A stretch of DNA of 64,000 nucleotides from Pseudomonadota bacterium. Its GTDB lineage: Bacteria; Pseudomonadota; Alphaproteobacteria; Rhizobiales; Tepidamorphaceae. Under the pieces are notes generated by a model. That model did not search any database. It was not told where the DNA came from and saw only the letters and a list, made by a program, of their open reading frames with translations. Positions 33,892-42,318 of this stretch are shown here, in pieces (the stretch's first letter is position 1; every line of letters begins with the position of its first letter). The stretch is from contig JAEWYT010000088.1 in the NCBI GenBank assembly GCA_023458595.1, forward strand, positions 1 to 64,000, in the 5' to 3' direction. Made by a program: the position numbers and the translations under genes.

Positions 33892-34956
33892 TCAGGCGCA
33901 GCGGTAGGGCGGGCCCGCCTTTTCCATCACGCCGGCGTACTTCTTCAGGATCTCGACGACGCGCTTCGAGCGGTCGCTTTCGGCGGCGACCTCTTCCCAG
34001 AACGTCTCGGCGGCCTTCACCACCTGGTTCCATTCGGAATCGGGGATCGAGGTCAGCTCCAGCTTGTCGCCGTTGACGCGCAGATTGGCCTCGCCGCCCC
34101 AGTACCACCACTGGCGGTAGTAGTGGGAGGAATCCATGGCCAGCTGGAAGAGCGTCTTCAGATGGTCGGGAACCTCGTTCCACCGCTCGGTATTGGCGAA
34201 GAACGAGCCGATCCACGCGCCGGTGATGTTGTTGGTCAGGAAGTACTTGGTGACGTTCGCCCAGCCGACCGTGTAGTCCTCGGTGATGCCCGACCAGGCC
34301 ATGCCGTCGAGCTCGCCGGTCTGCACCGCGACCTCGGCGTCCTCGTAGGGAATGTTGACCGGGATGACGCCGAACTGGGTCAGGAAGCGGCCGGCGGTCG
34401 GGAATGTGTAGACGCGCAGGCCCTTCAGGTCCTCCAGACTGCGGATCGGCTTCGTGGTGTTGAAATGGCAGGGATCCCACGAGCCGGCCGACAGCCAGGT
34501 GACGTTCTCGACGTCGGAATAGGCCTCTTCCCAGATCTCCTTCAGGCCGTACTGGTTGAACAGCACCGGCACGTCGAGGGAATAGCGCGTGGCGAACGGG
34601 AAGTAGCCGCCGAACACGGACACGTCGACGGGGGCCGCCATCGAGTCCTCGTCCGACTGCACGGCGTCGATCGTGCCGGCCTGCATGGCGCGGAACAGCT
34701 CGCCCGTCGGAACGAGCTGGTCGGCCGTGTAGAGCTCGATCACCATCTCGCCGTTGGCCACCTTGTTGAAGGCGTCGATGGCCGGCTTGACGACGTGCTC
34801 GGCGAGCGCGACGCCGGCATAGGTCTGCAGGCGCCACTTGATCGGCGACTGGCCGAGGACCGCCGGCGCTGCGAGCGCCGAGGCGCCGGTCGCGGCTGTC
34901 GCCACACCGGCCGTCTTCAGGAATTCGCGTTTACTCAGCTTCTTGGTATCGGTCAT
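33892..34956 (-). CDS. dctP: TRAP transporter substrate-binding protein
   Basis: A 354-residue periplasmic receptor with a Tat-like leader (SKREFLKTAGVATAATGA). The mature part is a DctP-type fold: KWRLQTYAGVALAEHVVKPA, LFRAMQAGTIDAVQSDEDSM, GLRVYTFPTAGRFLTQFGV and a C-terminal MEKAGPPYRCA. It would bind a small organic acid or amine derivative for the DctQM channel. It follows dctM by 138 bases and precedes the ligase gene. GGGAG lies just ahead of the ATG. The binding-site arginine typical of carboxylate TRAP receptors cannot be assigned with confidence. Confidence 0.88.
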   Translation of the reverse strand: MTDTKKLSKREFLKTAGVATAATGASALAAPAVLGQSPIKWRLQTYAGVALAEHVVKPAIDAFNKVANGEMVIELYTADQLVPTGELFRAMQAGTIDAVQSDEDSMAAPVDVSVFGGYFPFATRYSLDVPVLFNQYGLKEIWEEAYSDVENVTWLSAGSWDPCHFNTTKPIRSLEDLKGLRVYTFPTAGRFLTQFGVIPVNIPYEDAEVAVQTGELDGMAWSGITEDYTVGWANVTKYFLTNNITGAWIGSFFANTERWNEVPDHLKTLFQLAMDSSHYYRQWWYWGGEANLRVNGDKLELTSIPDSEWNQVVKAAETFWEEVAAESDRSKRVVEILKKYAGVMEKAGPPYRCA

Positions 34957-35094
34957 TTCCGTCTGCTCCCTTCTTGTCTTCCACTCGTCAAGATTTCAGC
35001 TGCCAGACCGGGCGGAACCGGCCGCAAACCCGTCTCCCATCCGACGCCCCCTCCAAACCCGCCGATATCCCTCCCTCGCCCATCCGACGCCCCT

Positions 35095-36417
35095 TCAGAG
35101 TCCGTAGACCTTCTGCGGCAGCCACAGGGCGATCTCCGGGTAGACCATCAGCATCACCATCGCCACGATCATGACGATCACGAACGGCACGATCGACCGG
35201 TAGATGTCGCCGAGCGTGATCTCCGGCGGCGCCATGGCGCGCATCAGGAACAGGTTGTAGCCGAAGGGCGGCGTCATGTAGGCGATCTGGCAGGTGATCG
35301 TGTAGAGGACGCCGTACCAGATCAGGTCGAAGCCGAGCGCGCGCACCAGCGGCACGTAGAGCGGCGCGACGATCACCAGCATGGCGGTGTCGTCGAGGAA
35401 CATGCCCATCAGGATGAAGGAGATCTGCATCATGATGATGATCTCCCACGGGCCGAGCCCCAGCGTGTCGATGAACAGGTGCTCGATCGCCTTGACGGCG
35501 CCGAGCCCGTCGAACACCGCGCCGAAGCACATGGCCGCGACGATGATCCACATGAACATGGCGGAGATGCCGAGCGTCTTATGGACCGTCGTGTGCAGCA
35601 CCTTGAAGGTGAGCCGGCCCTTGACGGCGGCGGCGACCGTGGCGGCGACCGCGCCGACCGCCGAGCTCTCGACCAGGCTCGTGTAGCCCATGACGAACAG
35701 GCCGGTCATCGAGACGAAGATCAGGAGCGGCAGGATGCCGGCCTGCAGCAGGCGCAGCTTCTCGCCCCAGCCGACCTGGCGCTCCTCCTTCGGCAGCACC
35801 GGGCCGAGCCCGGGCTGCAGCGCGCAGCGGATCAGGATGTAGATGATGAAGAGGCCCGCCATCATCAGGCCGGGCAGGGCGCCGGCGAGCCAGAGCTGGC
35901 CGATCGGCTGGCGGGCGATCATGCCGTAGAGGACGAGGACGACGCTCGGCGGCACCAGGATGCCGAGCGAGGAGCCGGCCTGGATGACGCCGGTCACCAT
36001 GATCTTGTCGTAGCCGCGCCTGAGCAGCTCCGGCAGCGCGATGGAGGCGCCGATCGCCATGCCGGCGACGGACAGGCCGTTCATCGCCGAGACGATCACC
36101 ATCAGGCCGATGGTGCCGACGGCGAGCCCGCCCCTCACCGGGCCGAACCAGACATGGAACATGTGGTAGAGGTCGTCGGCGATGCCGGACTCCGACAGCA
36201 TGTAGCCCATGAAGATGAACATCGGCAGGGTCAGCAGCGGGTACCATTTCATCAGCTTCATGGCGGCGGAGAAGCCGAGCTCCTCTCCGCCGACCCCCCA
36301 CAGAAGCAGGGCGGAGGCGACCGCCACGAAGCCGATGGCACCGTAGATGCGCTGCCCCGTCAGCAGGAGCAGCATCATCGAGGAGAACATCATGAGCGCG
36401 ATCATCTCGTAGCTCAT
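35095..36417 (-). CDS. dctM: TRAP transporter large membrane subunit
   Basis: A 440-residue protein of about 11-12 membrane helices of the DctM family. Landmarks are LMKWYPLLTLPMFIFMGYML, GTIGLMVIVSAMNGLSVAGMAI, and TGVIQAGSSLGILVPPSVVL. It is the transmembrane channel subunit and uses ion gradients. Its ATG overlaps the stop of dctQ by 4 bases (ATGA). It lies upstream of dctP, within one operon with the ligase and dehydrogenases. Confidence 0.92.
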   Translation of the reverse strand: MSYEMIALMMFSSMMLLLLTGQRIYGAIGFVAVASALLLWGVGGEELGFSAAMKLMKWYPLLTLPMFIFMGYMLSESGIADDLYHMFHVWFGPVRGGLAVGTIGLMVIVSAMNGLSVAGMAIGASIALPELLRRGYDKIMVTGVIQAGSSLGILVPPSVVLVLYGMIARQPIGQLWLAGALPGLMMAGLFIIYILIRCALQPGLGPVLPKEERQVGWGEKLRLLQAGILPLLIFVSMTGLFVMGYTSLVESSAVGAVAATVAAAVKGRLTFKVLHTTVHKTLGISAMFMWIIVAAMCFGAVFDGLGAVKAIEHLFIDTLGLGPWEIIIMMQISFILMGMFLDDTAMLVIVAPLYVPLVRALGFDLIWYGVLYTITCQIAYMTPPFGYNLFLMRAMAPPEITLGDIYRSIVPFVIVMIVAMVMLMVYPEIALWLPQKVYGL

Positions 36418-36959
36418 GGGGCCGTCTCCGACGCGGACCCGTCGGCCGGCCCGGGGATCGGATCGCCGAGCGCCTCGGCGAGATTGCGGAAGAAAACCGC
36501 GATCGCCTGCAGGAGGGTCAGGAAGATGGCGAGGCACATGATGCTCTTGATCGGCCACATCTTCGGGGCCCAGGCCGAATAGCTCTCCTCGCCGTAGCGG
36601 ATCGCGTATTCGGTCGAGGAGATGCCGCCGACGAGCAGCATCACCAGGAAGAAGATCAGGAACAGGATCGTGACGGAGTCGACGCCGGCCCTCGTGCGCG
36701 GCCGCCAGCGGCCGTAGAGCAGGTCCATACGCACATGCGTGTCGTTCTGGAGCGTGTAGCCGCCGCCGAGCATGTAGTAGGCGACCATGACGAACTGGGC
36801 CATCTCCAGCGTCCACAGGGACGGCAGGAAGAATGCCTTCGAGACCGCGGAGTAGAACAGGATGCCGAGCATGGCGAAGATCAGGTACATGGCGAACAGG
36901 CCGACCTTCCTGTTCACCGCGTCGACGTATCGGACGTATGTCTTGATCGCTCTAGGCAT
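36414..36959 (-). CDS. dctQ: TRAP transporter small membrane subunit
   Basis: A 181-residue four-helix DctQ protein: LFAMYLIFAMLGILFYSAVS, MAQFVMVAYYMLGGGYTLQ with NDTHVRMDLLYGRW, and two further helices. I set the start at ATG 36959 with AAGGA close upstream; an extended N-terminus from 37031 is proline/alanine-rich and not supported by a ribosome site. It pairs with dctM by 4-nt overlap. The gap to the amidohydrolase gene on the same strand is about 155 bases. Confidence 0.88.
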   Translation of the reverse strand: MPRAIKTYVRYVDAVNRKVGLFAMYLIFAMLGILFYSAVSKAFFLPSLWTLEMAQFVMVAYYMLGGGYTLQNDTHVRMDLLYGRWRPRTRAGVDSVTILFLIFFLVMLLVGGISSTEYAIRYGEESYSAWAPKMWPIKSIMCLAIFLTLLQAIAVFFRNLAEALGDPIPGPADGSASETAP

Positions 36960-37115
36960 CGATCCTTCCCGGCGAGGCGCGGCCGCTCCCGCACCCGGCC
37001 CGGGCGCGGGCGGCGTCGGAACGGAGGACAAGTCTCCTCAGTAGTTGTCCCGCGAGGGAACCGGGCCGGTCAACCGGGATCGACGCGCAAGCCGGCCGAT
37101 TCCGCGCCCTTGCCT

Positions 37116-37883
37116 TCATTCGACGCTGCCCAGGGCCGTCGTGAGCGCCTTTTCCAGGCGATCGACCCAGGCGAGCCGGGACGGCTCGTCGGCGAGCAGA
37201 TCGTTGGCGATCTCGATCATCACGCAGGGAAGCCCGCGCGCTTCGCCGTGACGGCTCAGCGTATGGTAGACGCCGTCCCAGGGGCCGTAGGGCTCGTTCT
37301 CGCCGACGATCAGGTCGGCGTCGGCGAGCAGCCGCTTCAGCAGGCCGTCGGAGAGACGCCGGTCGGTGTCGAACAGGACGCCGACATGCCAGGGCCGCGA
37401 GGCGCCGCGATAGACCGGCGTGAAGCTGTGGACGGCGACGACCGCGGTCGCGACGCCGGCGCGCGCGCGCGTGTCGAGGACGGCGTCGATCGCGTCGTGA
37501 TAGGCGTCGTAGATGTCGGCGATGCGGCGGGCGCGGATCTCGGGGGCGAGGTCGCGGTTGCCGGGTATCTCGGTGTTCTCGCTCAGGACCGCGGCGGAAT
37601 CGGGCGCGTCCGTCGGCCGGTTGCAGTCGATCAGCAGCCGCGAGGCGTCTGGATAGATCAGCGGGCAGCCGAAACGCTCGGCCAGACCGCGCGCGACCGG
37701 CAGCGCGCCGGGATCCCAGGCGATGTGCCGGCGCATGTCCGCCTCGCCGAGGCCGAGCCGGCCGAATCCGGGGGGAACCCTGTTGGAAGCGTGGTCGCAG
37801 AGGATGACGAAGGCGCCGCCGGCGGGCGCGCCTTCGAGCCGCACGATATCCGCCCTGTCCTCAACCGCAGCCGGCTCGACCAC
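37116..37883 (-). CDS. N-formylglutamate amidohydrolase-like enzyme
   Basis: A 255-residue FGase-family protein. It has VILCDHASNRVPPGF and DPGALPVARGLAERFGCPLI, IDCNRPTDAPDSA, VVAVHSFTPVYRG and MIEIANDLL. It is a paralogue of HutG (45187) but belongs to the shorter, general family. The start is a GTG at 37883. It heads the minus-strand unit with the TRAP, ligase and dehydrogenase genes, opposite an RpiR regulator. In this setting it may cleave a gamma-glutamyl or formyl amide at the end of the pathway (inference). Confidence 0.82.
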   Translation of the reverse strand: MVEPAAVEDRADIVRLEGAPAGGAFVILCDHASNRVPPGFGRLGLGEADMRRHIAWDPGALPVARGLAERFGCPLIYPDASRLLIDCNRPTDAPDSAAVLSENTEIPGNRDLAPEIRARRIADIYDAYHDAIDAVLDTRARAGVATAVVAVHSFTPVYRGASRPWHVGVLFDTDRRLSDGLLKRLLADADLIVGENEPYGPWDGVYHTLSRHGEARGLPCVMIEIANDLLADEPSRLAWVDRLEKALTTALGSVE

Positions 37884-37945
37884 GCTACCACCGCCCCCGT
37901 TTGCGCTCGCGTGGCCCGTTCATCGGCACCCCATTCAAGCGCTTT

Positions 37946-37996
37946 AATTCTAGATACAATTCACCGCGGGATGTCAAATCTGGAATGCGTATTCCA
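37946..37996. promoter_or_regulatory. Palindromic operator candidates between the RpiR gene and the catabolic unit
   Basis: Two symmetric sites lie in the divergent gap. TGGAATGCGTATTCCA (37981-37996) has two perfect 6-bp arms with a 4-base centre. AATTCTAGATACAATT (37946-37961) is a near palindrome (12 of 16 bases). RpiR proteins bind symmetric AT-rich operators, so these are the best candidate sites for local control. Confidence 0.5.
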
Positions 37997-38060
37997 CCGC
38001 GCTGGACGCAAGCGACCCGTCGCGGTAGTGGTTGCACGGAGGCCACCAACGAGAAAAACC

Positions 38061-38912
38061 ATGGCGAACGGCGCACTGACCATCGCGGAGGAGGCCCGCG
38101 AACGCCTGCACGAGTTCACCGCGACCGAGCGCAAGGCGGCGCACGTGCTGCTCGCCACCTATCCGCTCGCGGGGCTCGAGCCGGTCGCCGACTTCGCCGC
38201 CCGCGCCGGCGTCAGCGCGCCGAGCATCCTGCGCTTCGTCGCCCGCCTCGGCTTCCAGAGCTATCCCGACTTCCAGAAGCGCCTGCGCGAGGAGCTCGAG
38301 GCGCAGCTCAAGTCGCCGCTGATGAAGGCCAGCTTCGAGACGGCCCCGAGCGGGCGAAGCCGGCTGTTCGACCGGTTCCGCGCGGCCGTCGAGGCCAACC
38401 TCGCCGAGACCTTCGCACACGTGCCGCCCGGCGAGTTCGACGCCGTCGTCGAGCTGATGTCGGACCCGAAGCGGCGCATCTACATGATCGGCGGGCGCTT
38501 CACCGATCCGCTGGCGCGCTATCTCGCCTCGCACCTGCGCATCGTGCGCACGCGGGTGATCCACTTGGCCGGCCAGATCGAGAACCTGCGCGACCAGGTG
38601 CTCGACATGCGCAAGAACGACGTGCTCATCGTCTTCGACATGCGCCGCTACCAGAACGACATCGTGTCGCTCGCGCAGCTCGCCGCGGGGCGGGGGGTCA
38701 AGGTCGTGCTGGTGACCGACCAGTGGCTGTCGCCGATCTCGCGCGTCGCCGCCCACATGCTGTCGGCGCACATCTCGGTGCCGTCGAACTGGGACTCCAA
38801 CGTCGCCGCGCTGGCGCTCGTCGAGGCGCTGCTCGCCGCCGTCACCGAACGGCTGTGGCCGAGCGCCAAGACGCGCATCGGCGAGATCGAGAAGCTCAGG
38901 CCGGAGAGGTGA
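38061..38912 (+). CDS. RpiR-family transcriptional regulator
   Basis: A 283-residue regulator. Residues about 1-78 form the HTH_6 domain (TIAEEARERLHEFTATERKA, SAPSILRFVARLGFQSYPDFQ), and residues about 125-265 form a SIS sugar-phosphate-binding domain (IYMIGGRFTDPLARYLASHL, HLAGQIENLRDQVLDM). It is divergent from the amidohydrolase-TRAP-ligase operon, so that operon is the probable target. Its stop overlaps the convergent metA stop by 17 bases. The ligand is probably a phosphorylated or acidic metabolite. Confidence 0.88.
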   Translation: MANGALTIAEEARERLHEFTATERKAAHVLLATYPLAGLEPVADFAARAGVSAPSILRFVARLGFQSYPDFQKRLREELEAQLKSPLMKASFETAPSGRSRLFDRFRAAVEANLAETFAHVPPGEFDAVVELMSDPKRRIYMIGGRFTDPLARYLASHLRIVRTRVIHLAGQIENLRDQVLDMRKNDVLIVFDMRRYQNDIVSLAQLAAGRGVKVVLVTDQWLSPISRVAAHMLSAHISVPSNWDSNVAALALVEALLAAVTERLWPSAKTRIGEIEKLRPER

Positions 38913-39858
38913 GTTCCGGTCCGCGCGCACGCCGTGCCGCGCCCTGTTCCCCGTGCCGTCCGATCGCGTCCAGATCGAACGGCGTCGTCTGGTAGACTTC
39001 GTTGATCCAGTTGCCGAACAGCAGATGCGCGTGGCTGCGCCAGCGGTTTTCCGGCGGACGCGAGGGATCGTCGTCCGGGAAGTAGTTCACCGGAACCGTC
39101 GCCCCACCGTCGCGGGCATGCTCCTCGGCCAGCGTCCCGGTGTCGTATTCCAGGTGATTGAACATGTGCAGGGTGCGGTGGCGCGGATCGTCCACGAGGC
39201 ACAGTCCGGCATCCGGGCTGTCCGCCAGGACGGCGAGCCCGCTGCCGCGCGGGATGTCCTCGCGCCTGACCTCGGTCCAGCGCGACACGGGAACGCGGAA
39301 ATCGTCCGAGAAGCCGCGCAGATACGGCGAGGACGGTTCGAGATTGCGGTGACGGAACACGCCGAACGCCTTGTCGGGCAGCTCGTGCTTCGGAATGCCG
39401 TGAAAATGGTGGAGGGCGGCCTGGGCGGCCCAGCAGATCGTCAGGCAGCTGTGCACGTGCGTCTGCGTCCAGTCGAACACCTCGCACAGCTCCGGCCAGT
39501 AGCGCACCGCCTCGAACGGCAGCCGCTCGACCGGCGCGCCGGTGACGACGAAGCCGTCGAATCGTTCGTGCCGTATGTCCGCCCAGGGCCGGTAGAACGC
39601 CTCCATGTGTTCCGGACGGGTGTTGGTCGGGACGTGACCGGTCATCCGCACGAGCGTCATCTCGACCTGCAACGGGGTCGCGCCGAGCAGGCGGGCGAGC
39701 TGCGTTTCGGTGCCGATCTTGTTCGGCATGAGGTTGAGCAGGCCGATCCGCATCGGCCTGATGTCCTGGCGCACCGCGTCCGTCTCGCGCATCACCACCA
39801 CGCCCTCGGCTTCCAGCGTGCGGCGGGCGGGGAGATCGTCGGGAATCTTGATAGGCAC
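38896..39858 (-). CDS. metA: Homoserine O-succinyltransferase/O-acetyltransferase
   Basis: A 320-residue MetA-family acyltransferase (class I glutamine amidotransferase fold). It has MRIGLLNLMPNKIGTETQLA, TGAPVERLPFEAVRYW, the nucleophile SCLTICWAAQAALHHFHGI, the DDFRVPVSRWTEV substrate segment, and the His/Glu pair in MFNHLEYDTGTL. It starts methionine synthesis from homoserine. The start is a GTG at 39858 giving VPIKIPDDLPA, the standard N-terminus; an upstream ATG at 39891 would add 11 residues. The acyl donor (acetyl or succinyl) depends on a few residues I do not assign. A structured leader precedes it. Confidence 0.92.
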   Translation of the reverse strand: MPIKIPDDLPARRTLEAEGVVVMRETDAVRQDIRPMRIGLLNLMPNKIGTETQLARLLGATPLQVEMTLVRMTGHVPTNTRPEHMEAFYRPWADIRHERFDGFVVTGAPVERLPFEAVRYWPELCEVFDWTQTHVHSCLTICWAAQAALHHFHGIPKHELPDKAFGVFRHRNLEPSSPYLRGFSDDFRVPVSRWTEVRREDIPRGSGLAVLADSPDAGLCLVDDPRHRTLHMFNHLEYDTGTLAEEHARDGGATVPVNYFPDDDPSRPPENRWRSHAHLLFGNWINEVYQTTPFDLDAIGRHGEQGAARRARGPELTSPA

Positions 39859-40110
39859 TTCGCGTCGTTCCTCGTACCGGGGACGACGCATGTGGCTCGA
39901 TCCGCTTGGTTGCCGGCTTGGCCACATCCTCCTTGCGGAGCGCCACCTTGCCCGGACCGGCAGGTTGGCGTCGGGCGTCGCCCAACTCTCGATGCGCGCC
40001 AACTTGTATTGGGACGGATCGCGCTTGGCAATGGCCGCCTGGGGCCGTCCTTGCAGATGCGGCTTGCCCGTTTCCCGGGATGCCGCCGGTGGACAGGGCT
40101 CCGGCGAGCC
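39859..40110 (-). promoter_or_regulatory. Structured metA leader, riboswitch-like candidate
   Basis: The 252-base gap upstream of metA has several consistent hairpins on the minus strand. GTTGGCG pairs with CGCCAAC (40007-40013 with 39964-39970). TGCC pairs with GGCA (39949-39962). CTCC-GCAA-GGAG is a 4-bp stem with a GNRA-type loop (39929-39940). ATGTGGC pairs with GCCACAT (39921-39927 with 39890-39896). The words CCAACCTGCC and CCGGCAACC recall S-adenosylmethionine riboswitch cores, and alphaproteobacterial metA genes often carry one. I could not match the full SAM-I, SAM-II or SAM-IV consensus, so the class is open. Confidence 0.35.
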
Positions 40111-40854
40111 TCACTTCCCCCGCGCCGAGAACCGGCCGACGAGCTGGCGCGAGGCGCCGGGGGAGAGCAGCTCCACCCAGGTGATCGGCATGCGGTCGGC
40201 CCAGGTGCGCCGCTCGACCAGCAGGCAGGCGGTGCGCTCGCCGACGCCGAGCAGCTTCGCGGTCTTGCGGTCGGCGTTGACGGCGCGGATCTGGTGCTCG
40301 GCGTCCGTCCACGGCACGTGGTCGAGCAGCCAGCGGCCCGGCGCGGTCGCGGAGAAGTCGACGCGCTCGGCGCGCGGCGCGGCTTCGAGGCTGATCAGCC
40401 GGCGCTCGATCTGGATCGGCACGCCGTCGGCGTAGTGGCGGCCGACGAGCTCGATCACCTGCGTCCCGACCGCGACGCCGAACAGGTCGCCGACCGCCTG
40501 GTCGGCGGCGAACCGGCGGCGCTCGAGAAGCTCGAAGCGGTAGTCCTGCCCGCCGCGGGCGACCTCGGCGCCGATGTCCCAGATCTCCATCACCGCCCGC
40601 TCGGGCGGCCGGTCGGCGACGAAGGACCCGAGCCGGCGGCGGCGCACGATCAGGCCGTCGTCGGCTAGCGACGACAGCGCCTTGTTGATGGTCATGCGCG
40701 AGGCGCCGAACATCTCCATCAGCTCGTGCTCGGAGGGGATGCGGGCGCCGGGCAGCCATTCGCCGCGCAGGATCGGACGGGCGACGGCGCGGCGGATCTG
40801 CTGGTAGACCGCGCCGGCGCCGTCGAGGACGGGCGGCGTCACGCGGGCGCTCAT
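40111..40854 (-). CDS. hutC: HutC histidine-utilisation repressor
   Basis: A 247-residue GntR/HutC-family regulator. Residues about 15-80 are the winged helix (YQQIRRAVARPILRGEWLPG, SEHELMEMFGASRMTINKAL), and residues about 95-240 are the UTRA ligand domain. The family binds urocanate. It overlaps the hutF stop in ATGA, so it is co-transcribed with hutF. It probably represses both hutF-hutC and hutI-H-G-U from the shared region near 42250. Confidence 0.92.
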   Translation of the reverse strand: MSARVTPPVLDGAGAVYQQIRRAVARPILRGEWLPGARIPSEHELMEMFGASRMTINKALSSLADDGLIVRRRRLGSFVADRPPERAVMEIWDIGAEVARGGQDYRFELLERRRFAADQAVGDLFGVAVGTQVIELVGRHYADGVPIQIERRLISLEAAPRAERVDFSATAPGRWLLDHVPWTDAEHQIRAVNADRKTAKLLGVGERTACLLVERRTWADRMPITWVELLSPGASRQLVGRFSARGK

Positions 40855-42212
40855 GCGGCGTAGTCCCGCATGGTCGCCGCGAAGCGGGCGGCGATGCGGC
40901 CGCGCTCCACATGGCGGCCGTCGCGGACGACGTGCCGGCCGGCCGCCCAGACGTCGGCGACGCAGCCGTTGCCGCCGGCGAAGATCCAGGCGTCGAGCCA
41001 GGTGTCGCCGCGCGCCGCGACCAGGGCGGGATGGCCGGGATCGAGGCGGACGATGTCGGCGCTCATGCCGGCCTCCAGCGCGCCCGTGCTGCGGCCGAGC
41101 GCCCGGGCGCCGCCGGAGAGCGCCCCGGCGAAGATCTGCCGTCCCGTCGAGCCGGGCTCCAGCGCCAGGCAGTTGCGCGCGCGGTCGCGCAGGCGCTGGC
41201 TGTACTCGAAGGTCCTCAGCTCCCCGGCCACCGAGATGCGCACGTCGGAATCCGAGCCGACGCCGAAGCGGCCGCCGGCCCCGAGGAAGGCGACGCCGGA
41301 GAAGATGCCGTCGCCGAGATTGGATTCGGTGATCGGGCAGAGCCCGGCGACCGCGCCGCTCGCCGCCAGTCCCGCGACCTCGCGCTCGTTCATGTGGGTC
41401 GCATGGATCAGACACCAGCGGGCGTCGACGGGAGCGTTCTCCAGCAGCCACTCGACCGGGCGCCTGCCCGACCAGGCGAGACAGTCCTCGACCTCCTTCA
41501 CCTGCTCGGCGGCGTGGATGTGGATCGGCCCGTCCGGATATCCGGCGACCACGCGGTCGAGCGAGGCGGGCGGCACCGCGCGCAGCGAATGGGGCGCGAC
41601 GCCGACGACGGCGCCGGGCAGGTCGCGCACGATCTCGCGGCTGCGCGCCATCAGCGTCCCGAAGCCGTCGACGTCGTTGACGAAGCGGCGCTGGCCCTCG
41701 GTCGACGGCGCGCCGCCGAAGCCGCCGGTCTCGTAGAGAACCGGCAGCAGCGTCAGGCCGATGCCGGTCTGCGCGGCGGCCGCCGCGATGCGCGCGGCCA
41801 TCTCGGCGACGTCGTCGTAGGGGCGGCCGTCGGGGGCGTGATGGAGATAGTGGAACTCGCCGACCGCGGTGAAGCCCGCCTCCAGCATCTCGGCGTAGAG
41901 CTCGGCGGCGATCGCCTCGACGTCATCGGGGGTGAGGCGGGCGAGGAAGCGGTACATGGTCTCGCGCCAGGTCCAGAAGCTGTCGGCGCCCGGGCCGCGA
42001 CGCTCGGTCAGGCCCGCCATGCCGCGCTGGAAGGCGTGGGAGTGCAGGTTGCACAGGCCGGGCACGGCGGCGCCGGAGAAGCACTCCGCGCCCTTGCGCG
42101 GCGCGGCCGGCGTCACCGAGGCGATCGCGCCGTCGCGCACCTCGACGGCGACCGCCTCGGCCCAGCCGTCGGGAAGAAGCGCCTGCTCGAACCACAGTCG
42201 GGTCATGTCCAT
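40851..42212 (-). CDS. hutF: Formimidoylglutamate deiminase
   Basis: A 453-residue amidohydrolase. It has the metal site VPGLCNLHSHAFQRGMAGLTE, HIHAAEQVKEVEDCLAW, IHATHMNEREV and GVGSDSDVRISV. HutF turns N-formimino-glutamate into N-formylglutamate and ammonia. With HutG this gives the five-step pathway that ends in glutamate and formate. It starts 106 bases from hutI on the other strand. Two ATGs are at the start (MDM). Confidence 0.94.
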   Translation of the reverse strand: MDMTRLWFEQALLPDGWAEAVAVEVRDGAIASVTPAAPRKGAECFSGAAVPGLCNLHSHAFQRGMAGLTERRGPGADSFWTWRETMYRFLARLTPDDVEAIAAELYAEMLEAGFTAVGEFHYLHHAPDGRPYDDVAEMAARIAAAAAQTGIGLTLLPVLYETGGFGGAPSTEGQRRFVNDVDGFGTLMARSREIVRDLPGAVVGVAPHSLRAVPPASLDRVVAGYPDGPIHIHAAEQVKEVEDCLAWSGRRPVEWLLENAPVDARWCLIHATHMNEREVAGLAASGAVAGLCPITESNLGDGIFSGVAFLGAGGRFGVGSDSDVRISVAGELRTFEYSQRLRDRARNCLALEPGSTGRQIFAGALSGGARALGRSTGALEAGMSADIVRLDPGHPALVAARGDTWLDAWIFAGGNGCVADVWAAGRHVVRDGRHVERGRIAARFAATMRDYAA

Positions 42213-42250
42213 CGCCCCGCCGCGAACGGCTCCCGTTTTTTTGCCGGTTG

Positions 42251-42291
42251 CTTATAGACATACCCCTTCGCCCGCGGATATGTATAGACAA
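42251..42291. promoter_or_regulatory. HutC operator candidates in the hutF/hutI gap
   Basis: Two copies of TATAGACA lie exactly 30 bases apart (42253-42260 and 42283-42290), about three helix turns. The second is part of TGTATAGACA, a half-symmetric TGT-N4-ACA. This AT-rich spot is the only such pattern in the 106-base divergent gap. HutC repressors bind short symmetric sites of this sort; binding here is inference. Confidence 0.5.
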
Positions 42292-42318
42292 AATCGCCGA
42301 TGAGGGAGGCGAAGGACG

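Noticed and set aside
33850..36582. Long plus-strand open frame opposite the TRAP genes
   Set aside because: It is a shadow of dctP and dctM; its translation is charged and repetitive (many His, Asp, Arg) with no known fold.
36961..37031. N-terminal extension of DctQ
   Set aside because: The extra residues are Pro/Ala/Gly-rich with no ribosome site, while ATG 36959 has AAGGA just ahead and gives the normal family start.
37116..37883. Second HutG in the hut pathway
   Set aside because: It is shorter, belongs to the general FGase family, and is placed with TRAP and ligase genes under a different regulator, so a hut role is not supported.
39859..40110. Typical SAM-II riboswitch before metA
   Set aside because: I looked for the compact SAM-II pseudoknot pattern and did not find it; only a structured leader of unknown class is supported.
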